From positions 1 to 36,300 of the forward strand of contig JAEOTE010000009.1 in the NCBI GenBank assembly GCA_016839945.1: DNA of 36,300 nt, in the 5' to 3' direction. A model generated the notes under the pieces. The model did no database searches and had not been told where the DNA came from. It was given only the letters and a program-made list of their open reading frames with translations. This stretch comes from Candidatus Heimdallarchaeota archaeon. Lineage in GTDB: Archaea > Asgardarchaeota > Heimdallarchaeia > Heimdallarchaeales > Heimdallarchaeaceae. Position 1 is the first letter of the stretch. Every line of letters begins with the position of its first letter. The position numbers and the translations under genes are program-made. Below are positions 15,578-24,200 of this stretch, one piece after another.

Positions 15578-17215
15578 ATGCCACAAAATGTTATCATTGC
15601 AGAGAAATTGGAAACAATTCCTATTGAAGAAATTCGTTCAGTTAAAGGGGAGATTATTATTTCAGAATCATATCCTAGTTATCTAGTTGATGAGTCTAAA
15701 ATCAGTGGCGGTCATGCAGAATATTTGTTCTTTCCTAATGATGAAAACGAAATAGTATCCATTGTACAGAAAATCAAGGAAGAAGAGATAATGATAACTG
15801 TTTCTGCAGCAAGAACTGGTATTGTAGGTAGTGCAGTTCCATTTGGAGGAGCTGTTCTTTCATTAGAAAGAATGGATAAAGTTCTTGGTTTAGGATATGA
15901 TGAAGAAAATGAAAAATGGTTTGTTCGCGTTCAACCAAGTATAGCATTAAATGAAATTAATGATATTGTTAAGTTTAAGAAATTTGAGGATAACCAAAGC
16001 ATTCCTCCAGAAAAGAAATGGGTAGAGAAATTTAGAGAAGTACCTACACAATATTATCCAGTAGATCCAACCGAAATGACTGCTTCCATAGGCGGAACAA
16101 TAGCTGCTAACGCATCAGGAGCTCGTTCCTTTAAATATGGTCCAACAAGATCATGGATCAGACGCATAAGAGTAATTTTGGGTTCAGGAGAAGTACTGGA
16201 TATCAAAAGAGGAGAGTATAAAGCTGTTAATAATACATTCGTTATCAAAACAAGCACTGAAGATTTAGAAGTAAAAATACCTGATTATAAAATGCCTCGA
16301 GCAAAAAATGCTGCAGGACTAATTTCAGGACACGATGTAGATTTAATTGATTTATTTATCGGCTCAGAGGGATTGTTTGGAGTTATTTCTGAAGTTGACG
16401 TTTGGTTAAAGGATTATACTTCCCAAATTTCTAATGTTGCTTTCTTTAAAGAAGAATCAGACGCAATTGACTTTGTAATAAAACTAAGAGACAATGATGA
16501 AGCCAAACCTGAATTTATAGAATTTTTTGATAATAATGCTTTAGATTTATTGAGAAACAAACAGAAAGAAGATCCTAAATTTGTTAATATGCCATCTATT
16601 TCCAAATCTATTAAAACAGCTATATCTTTTGATTTACCATATTCTGAGGAAGATTTGGAAAAGAACTTTAATGCAATTAGCAAAATACTTGAGGAATGTA
16701 ATTCAAGTTTAGAAGGAACTTGGAGTGGTTACGAAGAAAGAGAACTTGTACGCTTTAAGCATTTCAGACATGCAGTTCCTGAAATTGTAAACAACACAAT
16801 AGCAGAACGTAAAAAGAATCACCCAGATATTCACAAACTTGGAACAGATATGTCGGTAGAAGACGCACATATTAAGGAGATGATGAGTTTTTATCATCAA
16901 ACACTTGTTGAAGAAGAGCTAGAATACGTGATGTGGGGTCATATTGGAGATAATCATGTTCATGTAAATATCTTGCCTAGAAACATGGAGGAATTACAAA
17001 AAGGCAAAGAAATCTACAAAATATTTGCGGAAAAAGCTGTTTCATTTGGAGGTTCTGTTTCAGCGGAACATGGAATTGGAAAAATAAAACATGAATACCT
17101 AAAGATAATGTATGGCGAAGAAGGGATTCAACAAATGCGTGTTGTAAAAATGAGCATTGATCCTGATTGTGTTTTTAATTGTGGAAATATTTTTGGTAGA
17201 GAGGTGATAAAATGA
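15578..17215 (+). CDS. FAD-dependent 2-hydroxyacid dehydrogenase (GlcD/LctD-type)
   Basis: 545 residues. The N-terminal PCMH-type FAD domain shows EYLFFPNDENEIVSIV, SAARTGIVGSAVPFGGAV, TASIGGTIAANASGARS and LFIGSEGLFGVISEV. The C-terminal oxidase cap has GHIGDNHVHVN (454-464) and SAEHGIG (495-501). The family oxidises D- or L-lactate, glycolate or 2-hydroxyglutarate. The next two genes encode EtfB and a ferredoxin-fused EtfA, overlapping by 4 bases (ATGA) and spaced by 2, so electrons pass to ETF rather than to quinone or oxygen. The set resembles Acetobacterium LctBCD, where lactate oxidation with NAD+ is driven by bifurcation of electrons with ferredoxin. The ATG at 15578 has AGAGGA six bases before it. 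The length exceeds LctD by about 80 residues, and substrate is inferred only. Confidence 0.88.
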   Translation: MPQNVIIAEKLETIPIEEIRSVKGEIIISESYPSYLVDESKISGGHAEYLFFPNDENEIVSIVQKIKEEEIMITVSAARTGIVGSAVPFGGAVLSLERMDKVLGLGYDEENEKWFVRVQPSIALNEINDIVKFKKFEDNQSIPPEKKWVEKFREVPTQYYPVDPTEMTASIGGTIAANASGARSFKYGPTRSWIRRIRVILGSGEVLDIKRGEYKAVNNTFVIKTSTEDLEVKIPDYKMPRAKNAAGLISGHDVDLIDLFIGSEGLFGVISEVDVWLKDYTSQISNVAFFKEESDAIDFVIKLRDNDEAKPEFIEFFDNNALDLLRNKQKEDPKFVNMPSISKSIKTAISFDLPYSEEDLEKNFNAISKILEECNSSLEGTWSGYEERELVRFKHFRHAVPEIVNNTIAERKKNHPDIHKLGTDMSVEDAHIKEMMSFYHQTLVEEELEYVMWGHIGDNHVHVNILPRNMEELQKGKEIYKIFAEKAVSFGGSVSAEHGIGKIKHEYLKIMYGEEGIQQMRVVKMSIDPDCVFNCGNIFGREVIK

Positions 17216-18018
17216 AAATAGTTGTCCTTGTTAAACAAGTTCCTGAAGCAGATAAGGTTGCTGTTGATCCTGAAACAGGAACATTAATTCGCGAAGGTGT
17301 AGCATCTATACTTAATCCTTATTGTGAATATGCCCTTGATGAAGCTGTAAGACTTAAAGAAAGTTATACAGAGAAAGACATTGAAGTTGTTGCTATAAGT
17401 ATGGGTCCTCCACAAACAAAGAGCGCATTATTACGATGCTTAGAATTAGGTGCTGACAAAGCTTACTTATTATCTGATAGAAAATTTGCAGGTTCAGATG
17501 TATGGGCAACTTCAACTGCTTTAAAGGAAGGTGTTTCCAAACTTGAACCTGATTTTGATTTGATTTTGACAGGAAAACAAGCTATTGATGGTGATACAGC
17601 TCAAGTTCCTGCAGAAACTGCCGAACAGCTTGGTATTCCACAAATAACATATGGAATAGAAGTCAAAATTGATAATAAAAGAATAGAAGTAAAAAGAGAA
17701 ACTGATGAAGGGTATCAGATTCTTTCAACTCGTCTACCTGCTTTAGTAACAATGAGCAAGGGATCCAATATACGAAGAATACCTTCTATGAAGCAAGTTT
17801 TAGATTCCAGAAGAAAACCTCTGGATGTTGTTTCTGCTGATGATTTAGAATTAGATGAGAATAAAGTTGGATTGAAAGCTTCTCCTACACAAGTATCGAG
17901 AGTTTTTGCTCCACCTACGAAGGTTGGTGGAGATGTTATTGATGGAAGCGATCCCAAAATTGCAGCTCAAAAGCTTCTGGAATACTTAGTGAATAATAAA
18001 TATTTGAAGGATGTGTAA
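17212..18018 (+). CDS. etfB: Electron transfer flavoprotein, beta subunit
   Basis: 268 residues. Family features are MKIVVLVKQVPEADKV, TGTLIREGVASILNPYCEYALDEAV, SMGPPQTKSALLRCLELGAD, LSDRKFAGSDVWATS and LTGKQAIDGDTAQVPAETAEQLGIPQITY. The R-x-G-x-x-x-I-x-N-P and the F-A-G-S-D segments resemble anaerobic, bifurcating-type EtfB rather than mitochondrial type; that is a recollection. The subunit binds AMP or a second FAD and NAD(H) in bifurcating ETFs. Its ATG overlaps the stop of the dehydrogenase by four bases, and its stop is two bases from etfA, giving strict co-translation. The C-terminal extension VGGDVIDG to NKYLKDV is usual for this group. Confidence 0.93.
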   Translation: MKIVVLVKQVPEADKVAVDPETGTLIREGVASILNPYCEYALDEAVRLKESYTEKDIEVVAISMGPPQTKSALLRCLELGADKAYLLSDRKFAGSDVWATSTALKEGVSKLEPDFDLILTGKQAIDGDTAQVPAETAEQLGIPQITYGIEVKIDNKRIEVKRETDEGYQILSTRLPALVTMSKGSNIRRIPSMKQVLDSRRKPLDVVSADDLELDENKVGLKASPTQVSRVFAPPTKVGGDVIDGSDPKIAAQKLLEYLVNNKYLKDV

Positions 18019-18020
18019 AG

Positions 18021-19232
18021 ATGCTAGAAGTTGACATAGATGCATGTACAGGATGTAAAGTTTGTGAGAGAGTTTGTCCTTTCGCTGCTATTATTGTAGA
18101 TCCTGAAACTAAAAAAGCTAAAGTTTTAGATAATTGTACATTATGTGGGACATGTGTAAATGCATGCAAATTTGATGCATTAAGCATTGAAAGAAAAGCA
18201 GTATCTGAAGAAGAACTATTGTTGTATAAGGATGTATTTGTGTGGGGCGAATGGGAGAGAAAAGAAGATAAAATTACTACAAAAAATGTAGTCTTTGAAC
18301 TCCTAGGGAAAGGAAGAGAACTTGCAGACAAACTTGGTGAATCTTTAGCAGTAGTTCTTGCAGGAAAAGATATAGATCATTTAACAGAAGAATTATTTCA
18401 TTATGGGGCAGATAAGGTTTATTTATGCAAGCATGAACTCCTCGAACAATACTCAACAGATGGTTATGCAACAGTTATTTCAAGCGTCATTGCTGCTGAA
18501 AAACCTTCAGTTGTTCTTTATGGAGCTACTCCAAATGGAAGGGATTTAGCTCCTAGAATCGCTGGTCGTCTTGCTTTGGGACTAACAGCTGATTGTACTG
18601 GTTTAGATATTGATGAATCAAGACAATTAATACAAACTAGACCTGCTTTTGGAGGTAATATTATGGCATCAATTTATTCACCATATACTCGTCCTCAAAT
18701 GTCTTCAGTTAGACCAAATGTTTTTCCTAAACCAAAACCTGACACTGCAAAGCAAGGAGTATTAGAAGAATTTGATGTTAAACTAAGTCCAATTAATATT
18801 AGGACCAAAATCATTGAAGAAATAATATCAAAAGATGAAGGTGTAAAAATAGAAGAAGCTAATATATTGGTTTCAGCTGGTCGAGGGATAGGATTAAAAG
18901 AGAATCTAGGTTTAATTTATGAAATGGCTGAAGAGCTGGATGCAACAGTTGCAGGATCCAGAGCACTCATAGATTTAGGTTGGCTTCCTCATCCGCAACA
19001 AGTTGGACAATCTGGAAAAACAGTAGCACCAAATCTATATTTTGCATTAGGAATATCTGGTGCAATTCAACATCTTGTAGGTATGACTTCTTCTGATACA
19101 ATTATTGCCATAAACAAAGATCCTGATGCACCTATCTTTAAGATTGCAGATTTTGGAATAGTGGGTGATATCTTTGAAATTATCCCAGAATTTATAAAAT
19201 TGTTGAGAATGAGAAAGCAATCTGATTTATGA
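18021..19232 (+). CDS. etfA: Electron transfer flavoprotein, alpha subunit, with N-terminal 2x[4Fe-4S] ferredoxin domain
   Basis: 403 residues, about 80 longer than a plain EtfA. Residues 1-55 are a bacterial-type ferredoxin domain with Cys9, 12, 15, 19 and Cys39, 42, 45, 49, enough for two [4Fe-4S] clusters. The EtfA N-domain follows, and the C-terminal FAD domain has SAGRGIG, KENLGLIYEMAEELDATVAGSRA, PQQVGQSGKTVAPNLYFALG, ISGAIQHLVGM, IAINKDPDAPIF and ADFGIVGD. The FAD-contact Ser in QSGKTV and the His in IQHL are present. A ferredoxin-fused EtfA beside a lactate-type dehydrogenase is the LctC arrangement, giving a wire between flavin and ferredoxin. The last six bases overlap the convergent GT22 gene. 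Confidence 0.93.
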   Translation: MLEVDIDACTGCKVCERVCPFAAIIVDPETKKAKVLDNCTLCGTCVNACKFDALSIERKAVSEEELLLYKDVFVWGEWERKEDKITTKNVVFELLGKGRELADKLGESLAVVLAGKDIDHLTEELFHYGADKVYLCKHELLEQYSTDGYATVISSVIAAEKPSVVLYGATPNGRDLAPRIAGRLALGLTADCTGLDIDESRQLIQTRPAFGGNIMASIYSPYTRPQMSSVRPNVFPKPKPDTAKQGVLEEFDVKLSPINIRTKIIEEIISKDEGVKIEEANILVSAGRGIGLKENLGLIYEMAEELDATVAGSRALIDLGWLPHPQQVGQSGKTVAPNLYFALGISGAIQHLVGMTSSDTIIAINKDPDAPIFKIADFGIVGDIFEIIPEFIKLLRMRKQSDL

Positions 19233-20981
19233 AGTTTTGTTGTGTTTGAAAATACTTGCTCGAGTATCAATTCTGTGCACTATAGTGAAGTTATTCTGAG
19301 TTAAGACATCTAGAAGAATGGGGGTTTCTTCAATTTGATAAGTTGGAAGAACAACATAGTTGTAAACATTGTTAGCTTCCTTAATTAGATTAATGAGAGT
19401 ATTTAATCCACTGCTAGGAAAATCTACATCAGTAAACATAATGAGTGGAATATTCTTGTGAAGGTATGTGATTAAATTGCCTCTCATAAAACGATTAGTA
19501 ACTAATACTCCCGTTGAATCATTCTGTTGTCCAACAAAAGCTAAACTTCGAGATATTTCATCTCCTTCTCTCCAATTAACAATCTTTGAACCTTCTAAAG
19601 TAGCTACTAGAGAACTAACAAATATTAATGAAAAAACCATAAGAGTATATAGAATTTCAAAATTTCTTCTATTTAGATATTTCTTACTTTTAAATTTAAG
19701 TTTCTTAATAAGAATAACAGAATAGGAACTTATTGCTGGAATGAAACGTTCAATAATAATTGCTAAAATTATAGCAATGCTCAAATGAAAATATAGATAA
19801 CCAGCATAAGCGAATCTAAATTCCTTATGTTGTGGAATGGAAAATATAAGGATTACAAAAAATGATGCAAAAATCATACCACCCAAGATTATAATTTTAT
19901 CCAATTGTGTTTTTTTGTGTTTAATGAGTTTCCAGATATATTCGATGCATAAGAACACAAAGAAGAATATAGTGGTGCAAATTATTATTAAAATTGGTAT
20001 AATTTTGAACAATAAATCGAAGTAAAAAGAGAAAGGTTCAGTTCCAAATATCTGAGAGCCCCCTTCTATTATGTTAAATAAGAACCAATTGACTGGAGAT
20101 ATTGTAAACTCCCCGTAATATAGAGAATCAGCGAATAAACCGATTAAAAAGGATAAACTCAGTCCAATTATGTGACTTACAATCACTTTTAATTTCTTAT
20201 AGGGAAACTTAAAGATTAAAATTGCACCAAGTACAATTAAAAAATCGATTCTAATATAGATTATTAATCCCATAAACAGAGTGAGTAAAATAATTTTTAG
20301 ATACCTCTTAAGCTCATCAATATCATTAATTTTTAGTGCTGACAAAAAAGGATGTTTTTCCTCTTTTTGAGATTGGTTTCTTTGAAGATTTTTTATTGTT
20401 TTCAGATATGATGCAAGAATAAAGAACATCCAAGGAATGAGAAAAATATTTGGAACAGATCTAAACGCCATGAAGAATAGAAAAGGAGAAAATGTTACTA
20501 AAATAGCAGAAATAAAAGAATAATTTTGTTTACCATTGGAGTATTGCTTCATGAATAAGTATGTAGAAGAAGTTATGAGAGATCCATTAATTCCCAAAAT
20601 TATACGAATAAGAGGGATAGTAAAACGCCAATAGTTGAGATTTAGTATTTTACTAAAATACATTGGAATAACAAAAAGAACAGACAAGATAGGGGTTCTG
20701 CATTTTGCCAATTGTGGAATAAATGAATATGATGTTTGGAGCTCAGGACAGACATAGCAATAACCAAACACCATTTTGTGAGCTAACTCTATACTTTGAC
20801 AAAGCTCTTCAGGAGTAATCATCCCCCAAGTATTAAGTGAGAAATAGATTTGGATACAAGCTGAAATTAAGGTTAAACCTAAGATTGCTAACAATTCTAG
20901 ATTTTTAGTAATGAAAGTCACAAAAGATTTCTTCTTTTTCCCCTTGTATGACTCATCTCTCATTTGAAGTTCCTTTTTCAT
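19227..20981 (-). CDS. GT22-family membrane mannosyltransferase (ALG9/ALG12/PIG-B-like)
   Basis: 584 residues with about ten membrane helices. GT22 landmarks are recognisable in order: ITPEELCQSIELAHKMVFGY (55-74, the luminal acidic-pair and S-x-E-x-AH-x-x-VFG motif), RTPIL (95-99), DSLYYGEFTISPVNWFLFNI (285-304), FGTEPFSFYF (312-321) and HKEFRF (385-390). In eukaryotes these enzymes add mannose from dolichol-phosphate-mannose to N-glycan or GPI precursors on the ER lumen side. In an archaeon the analogous job would be building surface N-glycans or glycolipids on the outer face. The canonical D-E pair is E-E here. The ATG at 20981 follows GAGGA. It is a lone gene, convergent with etfA. A GT39/GT83-type identity is a weaker alternative. 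Confidence 0.8.
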   Translation of the reverse strand: MKKELQMRDESYKGKKKKSFVTFITKNLELLAILGLTLISACIQIYFSLNTWGMITPEELCQSIELAHKMVFGYCYVCPELQTSYSFIPQLAKCRTPILSVLFVIPMYFSKILNLNYWRFTIPLIRIILGINGSLITSSTYLFMKQYSNGKQNYSFISAILVTFSPFLFFMAFRSVPNIFLIPWMFFILASYLKTIKNLQRNQSQKEEKHPFLSALKINDIDELKRYLKIILLTLFMGLIIYIRIDFLIVLGAILIFKFPYKKLKVIVSHIIGLSLSFLIGLFADSLYYGEFTISPVNWFLFNIIEGGSQIFGTEPFSFYFDLLFKIIPILIIICTTIFFFVFLCIEYIWKLIKHKKTQLDKIIILGGMIFASFFVILIFSIPQHKEFRFAYAGYLYFHLSIAIILAIIIERFIPAISSYSVILIKKLKFKSKKYLNRRNFEILYTLMVFSLIFVSSLVATLEGSKIVNWREGDEISRSLAFVGQQNDSTGVLVTNRFMRGNLITYLHKNIPLIMFTDVDFPSSGLNTLINLIKEANNVYNYVVLPTYQIEETPILLDVLTQNNFTIVHRIDTRASIFKHNKTS

Positions 20982-21074
20982 TATTATTCCTCAACCAATA
21001 TCATTAGTTCATAAAGGAATAAATACAAGAAAAAATAGAGAACCTAATTATTATTAGTTTTGGGATAAATTTAC

Positions 21075-21135
21075 AAAGATTTATATGTTGAGATAAGCTC
21101 TTGTTAAGCTCAACCACATTTTACAATATGTAAAA
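21075..21135 (+). promoter_or_regulatory. Promoter and two inverted repeats, first tandem copy
   Basis: AAAGATTTATAT (21075-21086) is the BRE/TATA-like element. It is followed at once by GTTGAG-N16-CTCAAC (21087-21114), which covers the interval between TATA and the expected start point, and then by the perfect hairpin TTTTACA-ATA-TGTAAAA (21119-21135) in the leader. All three elements recur upstream of the second tandem gene. Confidence 0.55.
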
Positions 21136-21159
21136 AGAAAAGAATAGAAAGGTGAAAAA

Positions 21160-22056
21160 ATGATAAGTTTTAGAAACAAAACAATTATTGTGCTTTTTAG
21201 TACATTGTTTTTGAGTGTTGTTTTTACTAGCCCTCAAATTCAAGGACAAACCTATGAATATCTCCCAACTCTTATGCCAGGAGCTACTTATGAGTGGCAA
21301 GTAACTACTCTAGCAACTACAGGCTCTGTTAGTACATCATTCCTTGATTATGGTAATGAAACTCTAAAACAAGGAGATATATTCTCAGTAAAGATAATTG
21401 ATGATATAAACAATGTAACTGGTGGAAATCCTAGTGAGCTACTTAATCCAGCTAATATCTGGGCTGAATTCTATTTAAACGGGAATTACAAAACAAATGA
21501 TACAAGCGAAATTGGTTTAATTTGGCTTGGTTGGACAGGTTGGGTATTTTATCCTAGTTTATTACCTGTTTCGTACACTAATACAACAGGAAACTACAGC
21601 TATTTAGAAGTTTTACATGAAAATTTCGACAATACGAAATATGAAAATAAAGCTGAAACTAGTTATTATGGATTTTACGAATATTTATATTGGAAAGGAA
21701 AGCAATCCTCTTCAATATCAAAAGATACTTGGACGATTAAGATGCAACATCATTCTGAATATAGAGAAGAGGATTTTGTTGACCCTGAAAATTGGCAAAA
21801 GGAACAAACCAAAATAGACAGAACAATAGAAATGAGATTTAACATCGAAACTGGATTTTTAGTTTACTTATACTATTATGATAATTGGCATAATATCCTT
21901 GAAAGAGAAGGATCCTTAGATGATGATGTTGAAAATATTGAACTACTCATTGAAAGCACTCAACTTCCTACTGCTGCACCATTTAACTATGGTGGTGTTC
22001 TATTAGGAGTATTTGCAATTAGTCTTGCGCTTTATTACAGAAAGAAAAGGAAGTAA
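21160..22056 (+). CDS. Exported, C-terminally anchored surface protein, tandem copy 1
   Basis: 298 residues. The signal peptide has MISFRNKTIIVLFSTLFLS with cleavage likely near QIQGQTY. The mature protein opens with YEYLPTLMPGATYEWQVTTL, a motif I associate with hypothetical Asgard exported proteins, and has several N-x-S/T sequons (NDTS, NTTGNYS) and aromatic-rich strands. The C-terminal helix LLGVFAISLALYY is followed by RKKRK. The ATG is fixed by GGTG six bases upstream and by the identical arrangement in copy 2. Copies 1 and 2 are the same length and clearly similar throughout, so they are a recent tandem duplication. Function is unknown; the aromatic beta-rich ectodomain would suit binding or structural surface roles. 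Confidence 0.72.
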   Translation: MISFRNKTIIVLFSTLFLSVVFTSPQIQGQTYEYLPTLMPGATYEWQVTTLATTGSVSTSFLDYGNETLKQGDIFSVKIIDDINNVTGGNPSELLNPANIWAEFYLNGNYKTNDTSEIGLIWLGWTGWVFYPSLLPVSYTNTTGNYSYLEVLHENFDNTKYENKAETSYYGFYEYLYWKGKQSSSISKDTWTIKMQHHSEYREEDFVDPENWQKEQTKIDRTIEMRFNIETGFLVYLYYYDNWHNILEREGSLDDDVENIELLIESTQLPTAAPFNYGGVLLGVFAISLALYYRKKRK

Positions 22057-22078
22057 TCCTTTTATTTTTTTATTTTTT
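22057..22078 (+). terminator. Oligo-T terminator of tandem copy 1
   Basis: T7 and T6 runs, separated by A, follow immediately after the stop, preceded by TCCTTTTA. The same TCCT-T-run arrangement follows copy 2. Confidence 0.5.
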
Positions 22079-22225
22079 ATAGGATATTTTTTAATTATAA
22101 TTTTACCTAAATTTATAAAATTATTGAGAACGAAATATATCAAGATTTACAGTTTTTTATATTCTTTTTCTCTTTGTGTAAACACTGTTCTTTTGAAGCT
22201 GATTCTATTTTTAGAAAAAATTTAC

Positions 22226-22286
22226 AAAGATTTATATGTTTAGAAAAGCTCTTGTTTAGCTAAACCATATTTTTACAATATGTAAA
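22226..22286 (+). promoter_or_regulatory. Promoter and two inverted repeats, second tandem copy
   Basis: AAAGATTTATAT (22226-22237) is identical to the first copy. GTTTAG-N16-CTAAAC (22238-22265) keeps the inverted symmetry although its fourth base differs from the first copy (G with C became T with A), a compensatory change. TTTACA-ATA-TGTAAA (22272-22286) follows in the leader. Confidence 0.55.
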
Positions 22287-22312
22287 TTGAAAAGAATAGA
22301 AAGGTGAAAAAA

Positions 22313-23209
22313 ATGATAAGTTTTAGAAATAAAATAATTATTGCACTTTTTAGTGTATTATTTTTGAGTGTTGTTTTTACTAGCCCTCAAATCCAAGGAC
22401 AAACCTATGAATATCTCTCTACTCTAATGCCAGGAGCTACTTATGAATGGCAAGTAACAACTCTAACAACTACAGGTTCTGTTGGTACATCATTCCTTGT
22501 TTATGGAAATGAATCTCTGGAATCAGGAGATCTTTTTTCAGTGAAAATAATCGATGACGTAAATAACATAACAGGCGGAGATCCAAATGAATTACTTAAT
22601 CCTGCCAATGTTTGGGCAGAATTTTACTTAAATGGGAACTACAAAACAAATGATACAAGTGAAATAGGAATACTTGATTTAGGCTGGACAATGTTTTCAT
22701 ACATTGATTTCTTGCAACCTACAATCTATACAAATTCAACTGGAAATTACAGTTATATAGAGGTTTTACACGAGAATTTTGCAAATGTCAAATATGATGA
22801 AAGAACAGAAGTCAAGTACCATGGATATTATGAAAATACATTTTTAAAATATAAACAAACTTCATCACTAAGCGCGAAAACCTGGACAATTAAATTGCAA
22901 ATGCATGAAGAGTATCAAGAAGACGATTTTGTTGACCCAGAAAATTGGCAAAAGGAACAAACCACTACTGATCGAACAGTTGAAATACGCTTTAATGTTG
23001 ATACAGGATTTGTTGTATATCTATCTTATGAGTATCTATGGCATAACATAAGACAAGTAGAGGGTTCTACTGATGATGATACAAATAGCATGAGTTTACT
23101 GATTGAAAGTACTCAACTTCCTACAGAAGCACCATTTAATTATGGTTATGCTTTGATAGGAATACTCACAATTTGTTTTGTTCTTTACGTACGGAGAAAA
23201 AGAAAATAA
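22313..23209 (+). CDS. Exported, C-terminally anchored surface protein, tandem copy 2
   Basis: 298 residues from the ATG at 22313 (MISFRNKIIIALFSVLFLS). A GTG nine bases earlier belongs to the ribosome binding site AAGGTG, which is also present in copy 1. The same layout as copy 1 is seen: signal peptide, YEYLSTLMPGATYEWQVTTL, aromatic beta-rich ectodomain with N-x-S/T sequons, a transmembrane helix GYALIGILTICFVLYV and RRKRK. The signal peptide, first 60 mature residues and the DDFVDPENWQKEQT segment are nearly identical to copy 1, while the middle (after SEIG) is most diverged. A differential ligand or partner for the middle region is inference. Confidence 0.72.
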   Translation: MISFRNKIIIALFSVLFLSVVFTSPQIQGQTYEYLSTLMPGATYEWQVTTLTTTGSVGTSFLVYGNESLESGDLFSVKIIDDVNNITGGDPNELLNPANVWAEFYLNGNYKTNDTSEIGILDLGWTMFSYIDFLQPTIYTNSTGNYSYIEVLHENFANVKYDERTEVKYHGYYENTFLKYKQTSSLSAKTWTIKLQMHEEYQEDDFVDPENWQKEQTTTDRTVEIRFNVDTGFVVYLSYEYLWHNIRQVEGSTDDDTNSMSLLIESTQLPTEAPFNYGYALIGILTICFVLYVRRKRK

Positions 23210-23229
23210 TCCTCTTTTTTTATTTTTTT
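23210..23229 (+). terminator. Oligo-T terminator of tandem copy 2
   Basis: Two T7 runs separated by a single A follow the stop at 23209. The region lies between convergent genes; the EamA gene ends at 23220 within it. Confidence 0.45.
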
Positions 23230-24200
23230 ACATGCACAAATTCTTCATTTTTCTTTTTCTTATTATTATTCTTTGAACTGAATATTGGTAAAAGTATTCC
23301 AGAAATTGCAATAATTGCAAGACCAATCCATTCAAGTACTGTGGGACGTTCACTGAGAAAAATAACTGCTAGAATTGTAATCTGTACTAGCATAGTATTG
23401 TTAATTATCGAAATTTCTACAGCAGCAAGTTTTTGCATAGCATGGTTCCATAGAGTAAACGCAAAAGCTGTATTAACTACGCTCAACCATAAAATGTAAC
23501 CTATTGATAGTAGAGAAAGTCTTGGAATATCCTCTATGCTTAATCCCACAATCAATAGAACGATGGATCCAACTAGCATACTTATTGATGTTACAATCAA
23601 CGGATTGAATTCTTGTGATTTGTTTATTGAACGTCCCATGATAGCTGATAATGCATTAGCTAATACTCCAATTATCACAATAATTAATGCTAAAATCACC
23701 ATAGAAGAAAAATCAAGACTGACTGACTTAAAGAAATATAAAAAAGCACCTAGAAGTGCAATTATAACTATGAAGATTTGGAGCTTTGAGGGTTTTTCTT
23801 TGATCAGAAAAATCGCTAGTATTAGAACAAGAATAGGTGTAAAACTCAACAACATACTTACTGTTATTGCTGGAAGAAAAAGCAAACCAAAGAATTGAGC
23901 ACCTTGAGTTATAGTATAAAAAACAAGACCATACAGAACTAGTTTTAACCACCAGCGACGATTAATGGTTTTTAGTACCTTTCTTTGCTTGGAAGATATT
24001 AATACAGCTGAGAATAATATTAGAGAAGCTGTGATATACCTTAATCCTGCAAAAGTAATTGGTGGTATTTCTTCTAAACCAAATTTAATTATCGGCCAAG
24101 ATGAAGACCATAATATAGTAACAAAAAATGCTTGGAAGATGGCAAATGGACGAGTTTGAATCATTTGACGAATACGACTAATGAACATTCCGTTTTTCAT
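23220..24200 (-). CDS. EamA/DMT-family transporter
   Basis: About 326 residues from the ATG at 24200 (MKNGMFISRIRQM). Ten membrane helices form two EamA repeats. The first repeat has the typical opening FFVTILWSSSWPIIKFGLEEIPPITFAGLRY and GAQFFGLLFLPAITVSMLLSFTPILVLILA; the second has ALIIVIIGVLANALSAIMGRSI and WLSVVNTAFAFTLWNHAMQKLAAVEISIINN ending in FLSERPTVLEWIGLAIIAISGILL. The family exports amino acids, metabolites or drugs, and the substrate is not predictable. The C-terminus is a hydrophilic Lys/Asn-rich tail. A TTG at 24212 is a weaker start. The ribosome binding site is poor. Confidence 0.88.
   Translation of the reverse strand: MKNGMFISRIRQMIQTRPFAIFQAFFVTILWSSSWPIIKFGLEEIPPITFAGLRYITASLILFSAVLISSKQRKVLKTINRRWWLKLVLYGLVFYTITQGAQFFGLLFLPAITVSMLLSFTPILVLILAIFLIKEKPSKLQIFIVIIALLGAFLYFFKSVSLDFSSMVILALIIVIIGVLANALSAIMGRSINKSQEFNPLIVTSISMLVGSIVLLIVGLSIEDIPRLSLLSIGYILWLSVVNTAFAFTLWNHAMQKLAAVEISIINNTMLVQITILAVIFLSERPTVLEWIGLAIIAISGILLPIFSSKNNNKKKKNEEFVHVKK

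Larger units (their letters stand above)
21067..23229 (+). repeat. Tandem duplication of promoter, surface-protein gene and terminator
   Basis: Two units of about 1.15 kb follow each other, 21067 to about 22080 and 22218 to about 23229. Each starts AAATTTACAAAG, has matching promoter elements, inverted repeats, leader (GAATAGAAAGGTGAAAA), a 298-residue frame and a T-rich end. Offsets of matching landmarks are 1151 to 1153 bases. About 140 bases between the units are unrelated AT-rich sequence. Confidence 0.75.

Noticed and set aside
22013..22243. 76-codon frame spanning the gap between the tandem surface-protein genes
   Set aside because: It begins inside copy 1 in another frame, crosses its terminator and promoter of copy 2, and consists of AT-rich low-complexity residues.
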